Assembly: GCA_024509875.1 (NCBI GenBank) | Contig: JAMPIV010012426.1 | Span: 20,579 to 84,578, forward strand | DNA from: Oreohelix idahoensis | Lineage: Eukaryota; Mollusca; Gastropoda; Stylommatophora; Oreohelicidae | DNA: 64,000 nucleotides | Reading direction: 5' to 3' | Part shown: positions 23,924 to 35,812 of the stretch, one piece after another | Layout: the number at the start of each line of letters is the position of its first letter | How positions within the stretch are numbered: position 1 is the first letter of the stretch | The notes under the pieces: model-generated | The model's database searches: none | What the model was told of the DNA's origin: nothing | The model's input: only the letters and a program-made list of their open reading frames with translations | Position numbers and translations under genes: made by a program

Positions 23924-24436
23924 TTAGTTATACGGATATCTGCTTAAAAAATCAGCTCCCACATTAGTTTTTCCGGGAATGTACTCTATGGTAAACTGGA
24001 ATGGCTGTAGGAGCAATGACCAGCGTAATAATCTAGCATTTTCATGCCTTGCTTGAGACAGACACATGAGTGGCTTATGATCTGTCTGGATCTTAAATGA
24101 TTTTCCATAAAGATAAATCTGGAACTTTTTTATAGCTAATATGACTGCCAGACATTCTTTTTCACTTGTTGAATATTTTTGTTCTGCTGTGTTCAACTTA
24201 CGGCTAGCATAAGCTACTGGGGTTAATTCCCCATCAAGTGAATTTGACCGTTGTAATAGAGCTGCACCCAAACCGATATTACTAGCATCCGTTCTCACTA
24301 TGAATTCTTGACTCAAGTCAGGTAATTTCAAAATAGGCCTGCTTGTGAGCTTTTCTTTCAATTCTTGGTATGCTAATTCACACTGCGCTGTCCAAATAAT
24401 TCTATCAGGATTTCCTTTGCGCGTTAAATCAGTCAA
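23924..24436 (-). pseudogene. Element A RNase H
   Basis: 170 open codons. RNase H degrades the RNA strand during reverse transcription. Visible: IVRTDASNIGLGAALLQ (first Asp), TSEKECLAVI (Glu), IQTDHKPL (Asp) and GADFLSRY (last Asp). It follows the RT but is separated from it by a stop at 24458-24460, just after FYQKYI where the RT connection normally reads straight through. Otherwise intact. Confidence 0.9.
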
Positions 24437-24460
24437 TGGAGCACATATGGAGTTAAAGTT

Positions 24461-25888
24461 TTAAATATATTTTTGGTAGAAACCACATAATGAGACAAAA
24501 GATCTCACATCTTTTTGTTTGTTTGTGGTCTTGGTGCCTTTTTTTAACTTCTCCAGGTTCTTGGGGTCAGGGGTCATGTTTCCCTGATGTACTGTGTGGC
24601 CCAAGAATTCCAGCTCTTTACATCCAACACAGCATTTCGTCGGTCTAGCTGTCAAATTGGTCTCTCTCAGTCGATCAAACAACATATTCAGAGAGTTAAT
24701 GTGTTCCTCAAATGTTTCTGTTGCTATGAGAATATCATCCATGAAGTTGGTGATGCATGGATTCTTCAGGGGATCCAGTAACTTTCTCATCATCCTCGAA
24801 AACACACTCGGTGCATTTTTCAGCCCGAATGGCAACATATTAAATTCACAATGCCCTTCCGAGGTGCTAAAGGCTAAATAAGGTTTGACTTCCGGCTTTA
24901 CTGGAATCTGATAGTAGCCTTTGCTCAGATCCACTTTAGAGAAATATTTAGCTCTATTCAGCCTGGCAAACAGCTGATTTGTATCAGGTAATGGATCCAC
25001 CTGATCTTCTGTGACAGCATTCAGTTTCCTGTAATCTATACACAGCCTGTGTTCTCCAGAAGGTTTTCTTAACAGAACCACACTGGAACTGTAGGGAGAT
25101 TCACTGTGCGAGACAATCCCTTCTCTCAACAGATAATCTATCTCCTCCCTTAAAGCTTTTTCCTTAGCGAACGGAATCGAATAGGCTTTCATACAGATTG
25201 AGGTTGGGTCTATGAGTTTCATATCATACTCCAATAAATTTGTATGCCCCGGACGGTCCGTTAACACATCTGTATGATTATTCAGAAACTGTTGAACCCT
25301 CTCCCTCTGATTTTCCGTTAAGTTTGTGCTGATTTTCACCTGTGCAGCGGTCTCACAGGGATGTAAAGGATATTCATGAGAAGTGAGTGGTTCCTTTTTC
25401 ATCTCCATTGCAACAGACAAGGTCAGTAAATGTGTCTCTTCCTGGTTTTCTCTTTCCAGATATTTTTTCAGGAGATTGACATGATAGATTTTCTCTTTCC
25501 CCTTCTTATCTATCTTATAATTTGTTCTAGACACCTTCTCTAGAACTGTATATGGACCTTGCCATCCAATTTGCAATTTATTCTGGCTGCCGGGCAGTAG
25601 AAGAAGCACCTTCTCTCCCACAGCTAATTCTCGATCCTTCGCTTTCTTATTGTAATAGGCAGCATGCTTTTTCCTGGCTTGTCTCAAATTTTCATTGGCA
25701 AGTTTCCAGCCAGTTTTAAGACGAGTGGTCAGCTCGTTCACATATTGGTATGATGAGGTAACAGTCTCCTCTGCCTTCTCATCTGTCCAGGTCCTTAACA
25801 ATGTTACATATGGACTTTTAATTTTTCTGACATAGTATTCGTGGCACCTGTCAGGTCCTTTACATTGGAAGCATTGTTTTGCGGACAT
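24461..25888 (-). pseudogene. Element A integrase C-terminus plus reverse transcriptase
   Basis: A 475-codon frame. Residues about 5-20 have a Cys/His cluster (CFQCKGPDRCHEY). Residues about 30-145 match the Ty3/Gypsy integrase C-terminal region (TWTDEKAEETV, GEKVLLLLPG, GWQGPYTVLEKV, HVNLLKKY). RT follows: SSSVVLLRKPSG, CIDYRKLNAVT, VDLSKGYYQIPV, MLPFGLKNAPSVF, catalytic NFMDDILIA and LEFLGHTV. The catalytic box is FMDD. Integrase upstream of RT in one frame shows the copia-like order directly. The DDE core of integrase is not present upstream (see 25922-26641). Confidence 0.88.
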
Positions 25889-25921
25889 TTCTTCCTTGTG
25901 TCATCACACAAGAATCTACCA

Positions 25922-26641
25922 CTACCGATCCTTTTTCCTGGGGTTTTCTCCCCACTTTGAGTTCATTGTGAGAGATCTTCTCTCTCTTTTATCTTCCTCC
26001 AGTTTACATAAGTCAGACCGAGGGATTGTCGACTTATTCTGGGGAAAAACAGTTCTTTGTACTCGCTGCATAGTGGCCATTGTAAAACATTCGAGTGAAG
26101 ACTGTCTGTGAAACGGGGGTTCCCATTCCCCTCTGTCCACATTATTATAATTATTTTTCTTTCCAGGCCTAAGTTTGCCCCGTGGTGAGTCTAGGTTCTG
26201 ATTCATTTTCCCACGAGTGGGTGTTCCCTCTTTATTTTCTGGCCCCGGTTTTACATAATGCTTCTTTTGCATTTGCTTATTATTTTTCCACCCTGTGGTA
26301 TTTTTCTCGCTGCACTGTTCGCAGTCCTCGATAAATTTTCTTATGTCATCAACCACTCCTGGCCAGTAATAAGACATAGATGTCCTTTTACAGGTGCGAC
26401 CCATTCTCAGGTGTCCACCGTCTTGAACATGTGTTTGTCTCATAACTCGTTCCCTATATTTCGAGGGCACTACCAACTGTGCACACTCGTATGATCCTGC
26501 CTTAACCGTCCGGTGAAGCAGTCCATCCTCCAAATAGAATTCTCCTTGTCTAGGAGGGGTATGGAGTTTTTGGAGTTTGTCAAAACACGGCTTTAGTGAC
26601 CTATCTTCAGCCTGTGCCTTCCTACACTCCTTACGAGACAT
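25922..26641 (-). pseudogene. Element A integrase zinc-binding region joined to a basic segment
   Basis: 239 codons. Residues 1-90 are the HHCC region that begins Ty3/Gypsy integrases: QTHVQDGGHLRMGRT, SYYWPGVVDDIRKF, DCEQC. Instead of the DDE core, the frame continues as a Lys/Asn/Arg-rich stretch (NKQMQKKHYVKPGPENK, KLRPGKKNNYNN) with no recognisable domain, ending in a stop before the next frame. No protease is visible between gag and this frame (only about 60 bp). The element therefore seems to lack protease and the integrase core, by deletion or replacement. Confidence 0.75.
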
Positions 26642-26700
26642 AATTTTTGGTAGTTCCTCCTCTTTTCTAGGAGTCGACCTAACCTAAAGAGTGGCCATTA

Positions 26701-27957
26701 CTACAGGTTTCCTTCTACAATTTTCGGTGTTATGGTTGTCCATCCTACACCGGCTACAATATAATCTACTTTGATGAAAAGGTTTTCTTTCATCATATTT
26801 CCTTTCATTGAATTGTGAGGTTTTATTATTATAGTCATTGCGTGGCCTATCAAAATATTGCTTACCTTTGTTCTGGTCTCTATGGTCAAACTTATTAAAG
26901 TTTGAGGTGCCTTAAAATTGTCTACCTGTTTCTTTTTATTTCCAACTACCTCTGCCTGGGCTGCCTGATACCTCTCAGCGACATTTAGTAACTCACCCAG
27001 CCTCTCTGCACCTTGTTCCATGAGAAACTTTCTCAGGTCTGGAGCCATGAACTCTCTTAGCTGCTCAATAAGGATCATCTCCTTAAGATCTTGGGTTTTC
27101 CCAGAGCAGTCCATTTCTCCAAGTAGGTCTCTAACCGTGCAGAGAACTGGTGATAAGTCTCACCCGACAGTAGTGTGGCATTCCTAAATTTTTTTCTATA
27201 AAATTCTCCGTTCTTTTCGTATCTTAATAACAGAGCCTGCTTTAGCATGTCATAATTGTCCTGGTCATCTCTGCTCATTTTGGCAAAAACTTCATAAGCC
27301 GTACCCCTGAGTCCCTGAGATAACTTGAGGCTCCACCTCTCTCTCTAACCCATACGTAGTAGCTAAAAGCTCAAATCTACTTAAATACCCCTCTATGTCA
27401 TCGTCTTTCTCAACAAAATGGTCTACGTGAAACCCCATAGCTGAGGTTGAGGCTCCCTGACTGGCAGTGGCATCTGAGGCAAAGGGGCTGGCACCATTTT
27501 CAGGAGCATGGCCTTGAAATTCTAACTCCCTTAGTCGTAGCTCATGCTCCCTCTGTAATCTTCTCTCCTCCTTTGCTGCTTCCCTCTCGACAGTCAATTT
27601 TTTTTCTTCTGCCTCCCTTTCGGCAGTCAATCTTTTTTCTTCTGCCTCCCTTTCGGCAGTCAATCTTTTTTCTTCTGCTTCCCTTTGCAGTCGTTTTTCT
27701 TCTGCCTCCCTTTGCAGTCGTTTTTCTTCTGCCTCCAATGCCCTAGCCTCCTTGTCAGCCTCAATCTGCAACCTCTTAATTTCTTTGTCAGCCTCAATTT
27801 GTAACTGTAATTTTCTTTCTTCTGCTAACTTCCTATCTTCCCTTTCAATATACTTGTCGCATTCTGAAGTTACATATTGAATCAAAGCCTGACCTTCCAT
27901 GTTCATTTCTCTAGCAGTCAGCACAGCAGCAGATCGAAACTTTGCCAGATCAGCCAT
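26701..27957 (-). pseudogene. Element A gag, frameshifted
   Basis: Gag forms the particle that packages element RNA. Codons 1-221 (27957-27292) begin MADLAKFRSAAV and contain a long charged coiled coil made of repeated REAEEKRL units; the DNA there (27590-27740) is a 33-bp tandem repeat. A capsid-like region follows over two shifted frames (NYDMLKQALLLRYEK, YHQFSARLETYLEKW, APDLRKFLMEQGAE), and then a CX2CX4HX4C knuckle (CSRCRMDNHNTENC near 26715-26760) in yet another frame. At least two frameshifts are present. Confidence 0.8.
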
Positions 27958-28197
27958 TTGTACTATGCAACCTTTACAATTTCTAACTATACAAATCTCT
28001 AATTATGGCTAATAATTTCTAATGATAACCAAGAACAACAACAGGCACTGATAGCTCAACTACTATTTAATTTCTCCAAAAGGAATGCTTTTAGTTTTAT
28101 ACTCTCTGAGATTCCTAATATACTTGATAATATTTTAAGAATTTAAAATCCCAGAATCAAACTACCCAATATAGCTGGTGTTATGAGAAATTCAATC

Positions 28198-28215
28198 CCC
28201 AGGAGCGAGACCCCA
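28198..28215 (-). promoter_or_regulatory. Candidate primer-binding site of element A
   Basis: Five bases inside the 5' LTR end the minus strand reads TGGGGTCTCGCTCCTGGG, complementary to a CCA-ended tRNA. I could not assign the tRNA. Confidence 0.6.
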
Positions 28216-28914
28216 ATATATGTGGTGGATTTGATGTTATGAATTGTTGTAGGTATTATTATATTTGTATTAAATGAGATTAGCTATGAAGGTCCCTGAA
28301 TTTACCCAATAGTATTGTGAACTTTTCAGGGTACCTTTCAGCTACCACCCCTTTTATCTCATTCAAAATGTATTTATTATTATATAAAATGACTTCGATT
28401 AGTGTCTAGGGTTATGAATGTAGAGTGTAATGTACAAAATCAACAAACATACAAACAAATAGTTTATTATTCACAAAAGCACACAGTACTACCACAATAA
28501 CATACAAACGACACTCTAAAAACTATCTTATGTAAGACTGTGGTTGAATTTGTATAAATATGATTTTTACAATTTTATTATCCTGATTCTATTTTGTTTG
28601 GAATCAGGATTGACAATTGATAAGGGGTGTATAAAAATAATGTTGTAAAGGTGTATTGGTGTAACTGGTCAACTCTAATAACCGGCACAGTGTCAGGTAT
28701 ACAGGTCACCTTGTCCTGGAACACAATGAGGCCCCGACAAGAATGCATTGTTGATAATGAGTGTTACAATAAATGTCAATACGCGAATGTGTAGACTGTT
28801 CTGTGGAGTTGACTGAAGGTTCAAACACTCATTCATGCGTATCTAGAAGTTACTGATGCAGACCACTGTGGACGTTTCAATAGTTTAATTTGACGCACAC
28901 ACTTGGACAGAACG

Positions 28915-29640
28915 GGTGGTTGTTCGTCCATCACGGGTGATGAAGACCACTCTGTTCATCCAATTATTTAAGAATATGTTAGGTTAGTCTATGGGTACGA
29001 AGGTGACTGAAGAGCCCGATGCGGGCTTGGAAAGATCTTGGACAGTGTGGGCAGGGAATGTTTGCTTCATGTGAAGGTTTTATTTCACGGTCCTTTCTAG
29101 CTTGTCTCCGCTGTTCCGCTGCTGCTCTTCTGGATGATTCGCATGCTGCTGCACCTTTACGAAGAGATGTGCGCCAAGCAGTTCGGTCTTGCGCAGCAGC
29201 TTCCCATGTGTCTGGGTTTATGTCAAAGGTTTTCAATGACGTCTTTAACGTGTCTTTGAAGCGCTTCTTTTGGCCACCATGGGAGCGTTTACCCTTCTGC
29301 ATCTCACCATAAAAGAGTATCTTTGGCAGTCGATGGTCTGGCATGCGAACTACATGACCTGCCCAGCGAATTTGTGACTGCATCAGAATAGTATCAATAC
29401 TAGGGATACCAGCTCTGTCAAGAACGGCGGTATCCGGGATCTTGTCTTGCCATTTGATGTTCATTATCTTCCTGAGACAGACTGTATGGAAGTGGTTTAG
29501 CTTCTTTACGTGGCGCCTGTATACAGTTCATGTTTCACATGCATATAGCAGCACTGGAAGCACCGCAGCTCTGTACACCTTCAGCTTTGTCTGTAGACTA
29601 ATGCCACTTCGATGCTCCGATCAGTGGAAGACGACCATAT
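28915..29640 (-). pseudogene. LINE C-terminus ending in a C2H2 zinc finger
   Basis: 161 open codons at 29464-28979, preceded in the same orientation by ISLQTKLKVYRAAVLPVLLY (near 29600) and a stop at 29528-29530 in place of the usual Trp. Visible blocks: RHVKKLNHFHTVCLRKI, NIKWQDKIPDTAVL, IRWAGHVVRMPDHRLPK, KRSHGGQKKRFKD and DRTAWR. The frame ends with CPHCPRSFQARIGLFSHLRTH, a classical CX2CX12HX3H finger. The 3' UTR carries GAACAGAGTGGTCTTCATCA. The RT is missing, so the copy is truncated. Confidence 0.8.
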
Positions 29641-30260
29641 GGCCTGAGCCGCCTGTGTGTAGGTCTGCGACTACGACTGCCAGCGTACCCACGCCTGCCG
29701 CTTCGCCGCTCGCCCATCGCCACAGGACTTGTTGTGAGTGGATGGATGAATGGATGAATGGATGAAAGAGTGACTTGCGCGGTGATTTGGATTAAAGTGA
29801 GGAAGAGTTGCGCAATTCGTCGACCTCACTCTCTCGCCTGGGTCCATCTCAATCCAGTGGCAAGACAAGTCAAGACGACTGGAGATGAAGTCAGGTGCAG
29901 TGGATGACCAGGGCTTTCTACGTGCCTCGCCGTGCTCCTTACGCTCCACAGCGCGTTGCTGGTAATTGCCGTCATGCCCGTTGAACCAACAGGTGGTTTC
30001 TTCCGCGCAGTCTATCGAATCCAGTCTTCGCATGCATGGGTAGGCAGACCCTAACTCACCGAAGGTTTATAACCATTCGGCTACCCTCATCTAGTTTAGC
30101 CGGCCTGTCAAAGCCGTTGTCCGGGGGTGGCCGCTGTCGCATGCTGACAGCTATGAGGAGCCACAGGTGAGAGCTGGATGCCAGGTTTGGACCAAAGGTG
30201 GCTGAGCTGCCCTGAAAAGGGCATGACAGCTCCTTCACCAGAGGTGAACGGGTACAGTTA
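29641..30260 (-). mobile_element. LINE 5'-leader-like sequence with (TGGA/TGAA)n boundary
   Basis: A GC-richer block that differs from the AT-rich LTR around it. An (ATGGATGA)n tract at 29731-29766 separates it from the LINE C-terminus. Its frames have no domain. It could be the 5' leader of the same LINE family joined by internal deletion, or a separate SINE-like unit ending in the microsatellite. Confidence 0.4.
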
Positions 30261-31337
30261 CAGGAACACAGGTCGACATCAATAGCATATTGTTGACCCA
30301 CGGTGTACAATAATAAATTGGCATTCATGTTGAAGAAAATCATCAAATCACAATGATCATAATAGAACGTCAGTATACAAGCATTCAGAGTTCCATAACT
30401 TATATAAATATTCATCAGGCCTTACTGACTGATCATGTCAGTTAATATACAAGGTTCCAACTTGATTCCTAGACTGAACCTCTTTAGCATAAACGTAACT
30501 TGCACTCTAGCGAAGATTCCGTTCAATACAGTTCAGCCAACATTTCCTGAGAAAACGTTAAATTACCAATAGTAGGTTTTCCTTTCATAAGTATGATCTC
30601 TTTATCATCACCTGATAACAAGGGCGTCCCTGTTCTCTGGTAAATGATCAACAATAAATAGCATTCCAAAATGGCTTCTAGTCTGGTGAGCCTCGCTCAC
30701 GATAGTTCTTTACCTTGGCATAGGAAAAACCACTAGCAAACACAGAAACGCTCTTCTCCTCGCGTTATGGAATGAACACTAGGGAACTCATGGATTTAAC
30801 CATCCCAGAAGAAACTATCTTCGTTCCCATAATCAGAAAAGAGATCACAAACTTCGGGCAGGTCTAAGACATGTCTTCCCGCCATAGGCTTCTACATCAC
30901 CGAAGAACTCCCTAACGTATCTTCATGCGCCGAAAAGAACCTGATCCCAAAATACAGTACAAGGAAAATAGTCCGACATAGACATACAAAGATAACCCGA
31001 TATAAGACCGAATCGTCTCCAACAGACACTGAGTAAACATAGACTCGGACCATAAACATCCCTGCATAAACCTAAGCAAGAATAATTTGTTTCTGACCGA
31101 ACAAAGAATAGATCAACGTAGTCTAGATCCATCTGCCAAATCGATATTCAAGAGAGATCACCCATACAACAAAAGTATGAATTAATCATGGGTGATATAA
31201 CTTTGACCATGAGAGCATTTCAAAATAAATACTGTTCATATCAAATAGTCATACAATACATTTGTATGCCTACCTACCTACTGTAATCCGTGCGTCGCAT
31301 AATTCCATACAAAAGAATATGTGCGCAACAGATTACC

Positions 31338-31812
31338 ACACCCCCCGGGGAAAAAAATGGAACATTTTAAAAAAAATACATCTAAGAGCAACATACAATT
31401 GGCTCACAACGCACGAATAACAATGCGCAGATGATAAGCATTCCAAACAAATATAACGCCTAATGTGAGGCTAAGTCGTCATATGAAACGACAAGTGAGA
31501 ATATATCTCAAGATCTCAGAGAAAGTATTTCTCTAAGTATAAATATTTCCAGAGAGGTGTCACCAACGCCTACTACACTACTGGCAATACCACAATTTAT
31601 ACAATAGTTTATCCAATAATTTCATATTAGATATCTTAAGTTCATGATTACCAAAGAAGAAAACATTAAAAAGACCCGGCGGTGAATATACATCACTGAA
31701 CCGCTAAATAGTGATACAATCAATATATCATACATTACATATGTGTATATATTTTAATATAACGAGAAAAAAAACTGTAGTAGAGTTAAACCTGAGAATC
31801 TAACAGTTAGGT
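31338..31812 (-). other. Element B 3' non-coding region with purine-rich tract
   Basis: Non-coding. Directly next to the 3' LTR the minus strand reads CCCCGGGGGGTGTGGTAATC, the best candidate for the polypurine tract. Confidence 0.6.
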
Positions 31813-34257
31813 GGAATCATGTGGGTATCTAGACAAAATGTCTGCCATCACATTTTCTGAGCCACGGATAGCTCGCACCGAAAACTGAAAAGGCTGAAGA
31901 GCAATCGCGTATCGCGTTGATCTCGCGCTCTTCAGATTTTTACTTTGAATAGCTGTAAGAGCTTTCTGGTCAGTTTCTACAATGAAATGCGCGCCAAGAA
32001 GAAATCTTTGAAGTTTAAGAATTGATCAAACCATAGCCAATAATTCACGGTCTAGGACCGAGTAATTCTTCTCTGCGGCATTTAGTTTTCGAGAAATATA
32101 CATCACAGGATGCAGAGTTCCAGAGTACTCTTGCATTAGTGCCGCTCCAATCCCTGTGGATGAAGCGTCACTACGGAGAACAAATGTCTTATCTTTAGTA
32201 GGTAACACTAAAATAGGTGCAGTAGAAAACATAGTTTTGATCTTATCCAAAGAGGATTGACATTCTTGAGTCCAATGGACTATATTAGGATACCCTTTCT
32301 TTAGCAAGGAAGAAAGAGGTGCCATGATCGAGGACAGATTCGGAATGAATCGTCCATAAAATTGTATGAGACCTAAGAGACTTCGCACTTGCTTTTTAGT
32401 CTTAGGAATAGAAATGTTAAGTATTTTACTTGTATTATGGTCCTCTGTCTTTAGGAAACCATGACTGACACGGTGACCTAAGAAAGCAATTTCGCTAAAA
32501 CCAATACAGGCTTTAGAGGGTTTCGCTGTCAGGTTATACTCGCGTAGAGTAGATAGTAATTCAACTAACCCCGAATAGGGATCTTCCCAAGTATCGCTGA
32601 AAAGACAGATGTCGTCTAGGTACGCAATGACATCTGACCGATAAGATAGGATTCGACGCATCATGTGTACGAATGTAGCTGGTGTGTTCATAAGGCCGAA
32701 AGGCATGAAATTCCATTGAAAAAGGCCTCTAGGTGTAGAAAAAGCAGTAAAAGGTTTGGCGCGTTCAGATAGAGGGACTTGCCAATATCCTTTAGACAAA
32801 TCAAGTTTAGTGAAAAAATGAGATTTAGAAAGCCTAGTAAGTAGCTCTTCTAGTAAAGGCATAGGTTCAGCATCAAACTTCGTAACTTGATTTAATTTGC
32901 GATAGTCAACGCAAAGACGTATGTTATTGTCTTTTTTCCGAACAATAACCATCGGCGAAGAATATGCGGAAGTGGATGGTTCAATTATTTTTAAATCTAT
33001 CATTTCATCTAATTCCTTCTCAACCTGTTTTTGAAAATGTATAGGAATAGGATAAGGTCTGACTCTAATAGGATTATGGTCAGTTAGAATAATGTCATGT
33101 TCAATGACATGAGTTTGTCCAGGAATGTCAGTAAGGACATCCTGAAATGTTTGTAACATAGCTGAAACTTGTCGCTGTTCTCCTAGAGATAAATCTGGAG
33201 AAACAGTAACATTTTTCCAGGATTCACTAGAATGAAGTGGAATCATCGGAAGCGGAAGATTAACATCCGAAAAACTTGTTTCCTCATCCTGTATTACAGT
33301 CAGCGATGAGTAATGACCATGTTGGACTGGTGAATCGTCCGTTGCCTGGAAAATAGGCTGCAAATAATCAGGACGTTCGTGGAATTCCGTAAGCATATTG
33401 ATGTGGAAGGTTTTATGCTTTCCATCAATATCGACAATGTAGTCAACATCGGAAATTTTCGAGATTATATCGTACGGAACTTTCCAAGAAATAGGAAGTC
33501 TGTTTTCCCTACAAGGTAGCAAAACAAATGCTTTGTCACCAGGACACAGTTGTCGTAAGGTTCTTTTCTTATTGGCAAATTGTCTTGCCTTCTGTTTAGC
33601 AAATTCAGAAGAAGTTGCCAATTTGCATGCTTCGATAATCTTTTGCCTCAGCGCGATGACATATTCGTAAGAAGATTTTGTGTCCTCGGTAATATTATCA
33701 GCGGTTATGAGATCATGAAGCAAAGACATAGGGCCGCGCGGTCGCGCGCCAAAGACAAGTTCAAAGGGAGAAAATCCTGTATGTTCATTGGGGACCTCTC
33801 TGTAAGCAAAGAGGGCCGCAGGTAAAACCCTGTCCCAATCTTGAGGATGATCCTCAGTTATCTTCCCTAATAAGTTCTTGAGTGTTCTATTTAGCCGTTC
33901 GACCATCCCATTGGACATAGGATGATAGATACTACTCAAAGATCTCTCTATCTGTAGAGTAGACATTACTTGAGACATGGTATCCGATATTAGTTGGGTG
34001 CCATGATCTGATAATATTTCTCCGAGGAATCCCAGACGAGAAAATATAAGCTAAAGAGCATCTGCAATATCAGCAGTAGTAATGCTCTTCAGAGGAATAG
34101 CCTCTGGCCAACGTGTGCACATGTCCACACACGTTAAGATAAACTGATGTCCTTTAGCAGATTTGATCTTAAATGGACCAATTATATCTATCGCCATTTT
34201 CTGAAATGATAACCCGATATAAGACCGAATCGTCTCCAACAGACACTGAGTAAACAT
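31813..34257 (-). pseudogene. Element B pol: integrase core, RT, RNase H
   Basis: 34257-34051 carries the first part of the integrase core (QKMAIDIIGPF, first Asp); its first 17 codons come from the LTR. A TAG near 34050 interrupts, then LSDHGTQ (second Asp) and MVERLNRTLKNL (Glu) follow. The 650-codon frame 33978-32026 holds the rest of integrase (GDKAFVLLPCRENRLPISW), then RT with CVDYRKLNQVT, LDLSKGYWQVPL, MPFGLMNTPATF and catalytic AYLDDICLF, then RNase H (LRSDASSTGIGAAL, YSVLDRELLAMV). A TGA replaces the next Trp at about 32025. Downstream the frame continues FIVETDQKAL and MADILSRYP to about 31813. Two nonsense codons in an otherwise long open pol imply recent inactivation. Confidence 0.9.
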
Positions 34258-34547
34258 AGACTCGGACCATAAACATCACTGCATAAACCTAAGCAAGAAT
34301 AATCTGTTTCTGACCGAACAAAGAATAGATCAACGGAGTCTAGATCCATCCGCCAAATCGATATTCAAGAGAGATCACCCATACAACAAAAGTATGAATT
34401 AATCATGGGGGATATAACTTTGACCATGAGAGCATTTCAAAATAAATACTGTTCATATCAAATAGTCATACAATACATTTGTATGCCTACCTACCTACTG
34501 TAATCCGTGCGTCGCATAATTCCATACAAAAGAATATGTGCGCAACA
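34206..34547 (-). repeat. Truncated 5' LTR of element B
   Basis: 342 bp nearly identical to 30978-31337. It joins directly to integrase-core coding sequence at 34205/34206, marking a deletion of the LTR remainder, primer site, gag, protease and integrase N-terminus. Confidence 0.88.
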
Positions 34548-34586
34548 ACAATTTAAAAGTGAAATCAAAATAATCAGTTATATCCG

Positions 34587-35812
34587 TGTTAAGGACTTCT
34601 TTTACAACTTCGGTTGTTGTGGGGCTTCTATTTATGACACCAAGTATTTAGGATGACCAAGTTGTTATATGCGTATTCTGTTCCTACAGTCGAAGTCCTT
34701 CGGGTTCTTATATCCCTTTTATAGGATTCCGTAATACTGTTCGTTGGTATCGATATTGTCTGCTTTAACCCGTGTGATGCATTCTTAGCTGAACATGTTT
34801 CATATTAAATATTCGACCATTGACTGACCTGAATTAGTCTCTTGTCTTATTAATTATATTAGCAGTGTGAGATGCAGCGTGTTCAGGCATTAATTATCAC
34901 TGGTCATGATTAGTTGAATATAAACAGCATTTAACTCAACTCAGAATACGTCAGTTGATAAGACCGTGATTTTGACGACTCAAAATATTTAATTAATGAT
35001 TTCATTCCATGAGCAGACACCAACTACATGGGAACAAAAGTCACATCACATTCATGTACGTTCTGCAAGAGTTCTCGTTATTTCATTAACACATGTTCAT
35101 TAATCTCTATTTAGAGTTCTGGTTAGAAGTCAGTTCCTTTTTAAACGGCCAATTTCCTTTGGCATAAATTCAGAGGCTAACTAGACTTACTCCCGTCGCT
35201 AGTTTATTCAATAGCCTTTTGCACTAGACTTAATTATCCTGCTAGTTTCGCAATATACTTCTTAAGCTAGACTTACATCTACTGCTAGCTATATAATATC
35301 CATCTATACTAGTCTTACACTATTGCTAGTACCATAATGTTCCTTTGGCATACCACGCCAGGCTCATCTGCTATAATTATACAAACTGCGTTAGGAACGA
35401 TACGCCTTACGTTTGATCCACGAAATACACTGCTCAAGTGGCTTCCCAGCCAACACAACTAATAAGTGGACGACGCCACACACTTTTAAGCGGTTATACC
35501 ACACAATATAAGTGGCAATGGCCACACTTCTGAAACACACTGCCGTAGGGGTCAAAACCCACAAGTCGAAAAACGTTACCGAGACATACGCGTCATGCAT
35601 AGAGATATGCGTACCATGTCGTTACTCTATTCAATTGCGATGTTCCATGGTGCAGCAATTCGAGTTGGCCAAACTCAAATGCCTGCACACATGCAACAAT
35701 CATCGACATCGGTCGATGAGATATATCTCTATTCGTTTGAGGTGTTCCATGATACAGTCATTCGGATCGTCGACAAATCCAAATGCCTGTAAACATGAAA
35801 CAATCCTCAACA
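34587..35812. mobile_element. 1226-bp solo LTR in the 5' LTR of element A, TSD ATCCG
   Basis: Starts TGTTAAGGACTTC and ends CCTCAACA, with ATCCG at 34582-34586 and 35813-35817. The uninterrupted target is visible in the 3' LTR of A near 22350. Internal repeats: four decayed units of about 43 bp starting CTAGACTTA (35180-35345), and a duplicated unit of about 105 bp with TGTTCCATG and AAATGCCTG in each half (35610-35805). No coding capacity. Orientation is uncertain because the ends are inverted repeats (TGTT...AACA). Confidence 0.85.

Larger units (their letters stand above)
28618..31337 (-). repeat. 3' LTR of element B, containing a LINE fragment
   Basis: The start (31337, TGTTGCGCACATATTC) matches the partial 5' LTR at 34547 through 30978 / 34206. 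The remainder cannot be checked against a second copy because the 5' LTR is truncated. The lower end (28618) is fixed by the ACAAT duplication. LINE-derived sequence occupies roughly 28915-30260, so the original LTR was probably about 1.4-1.6 kb. Confidence 0.7.
28618..34547 (-). mobile_element. LTR retrotransposon B (Ty3/Gypsy, Gmr1-like), internally deleted, TSD ACAAT
   Basis: 5930 bp bounded by ACAAT at 28613-28617 and 34548-34552. The minus strand starts TGTTGCGCAC and ends CCCTTATCA (TG...CA). Order on the minus strand: partial 5' LTR (34547-34206), integrase core directly fused to it, RT, RNase H (to about 31813), a 475-bp non-coding stretch with a purine-rich tract, and the 3' LTR (31337-28618), which itself contains LINE-derived sequence. 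Primer site, gag, protease and the integrase zinc-binding region are missing. It lies in the 5' LTR of element A, so it is younger than A. Confidence 0.85.
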
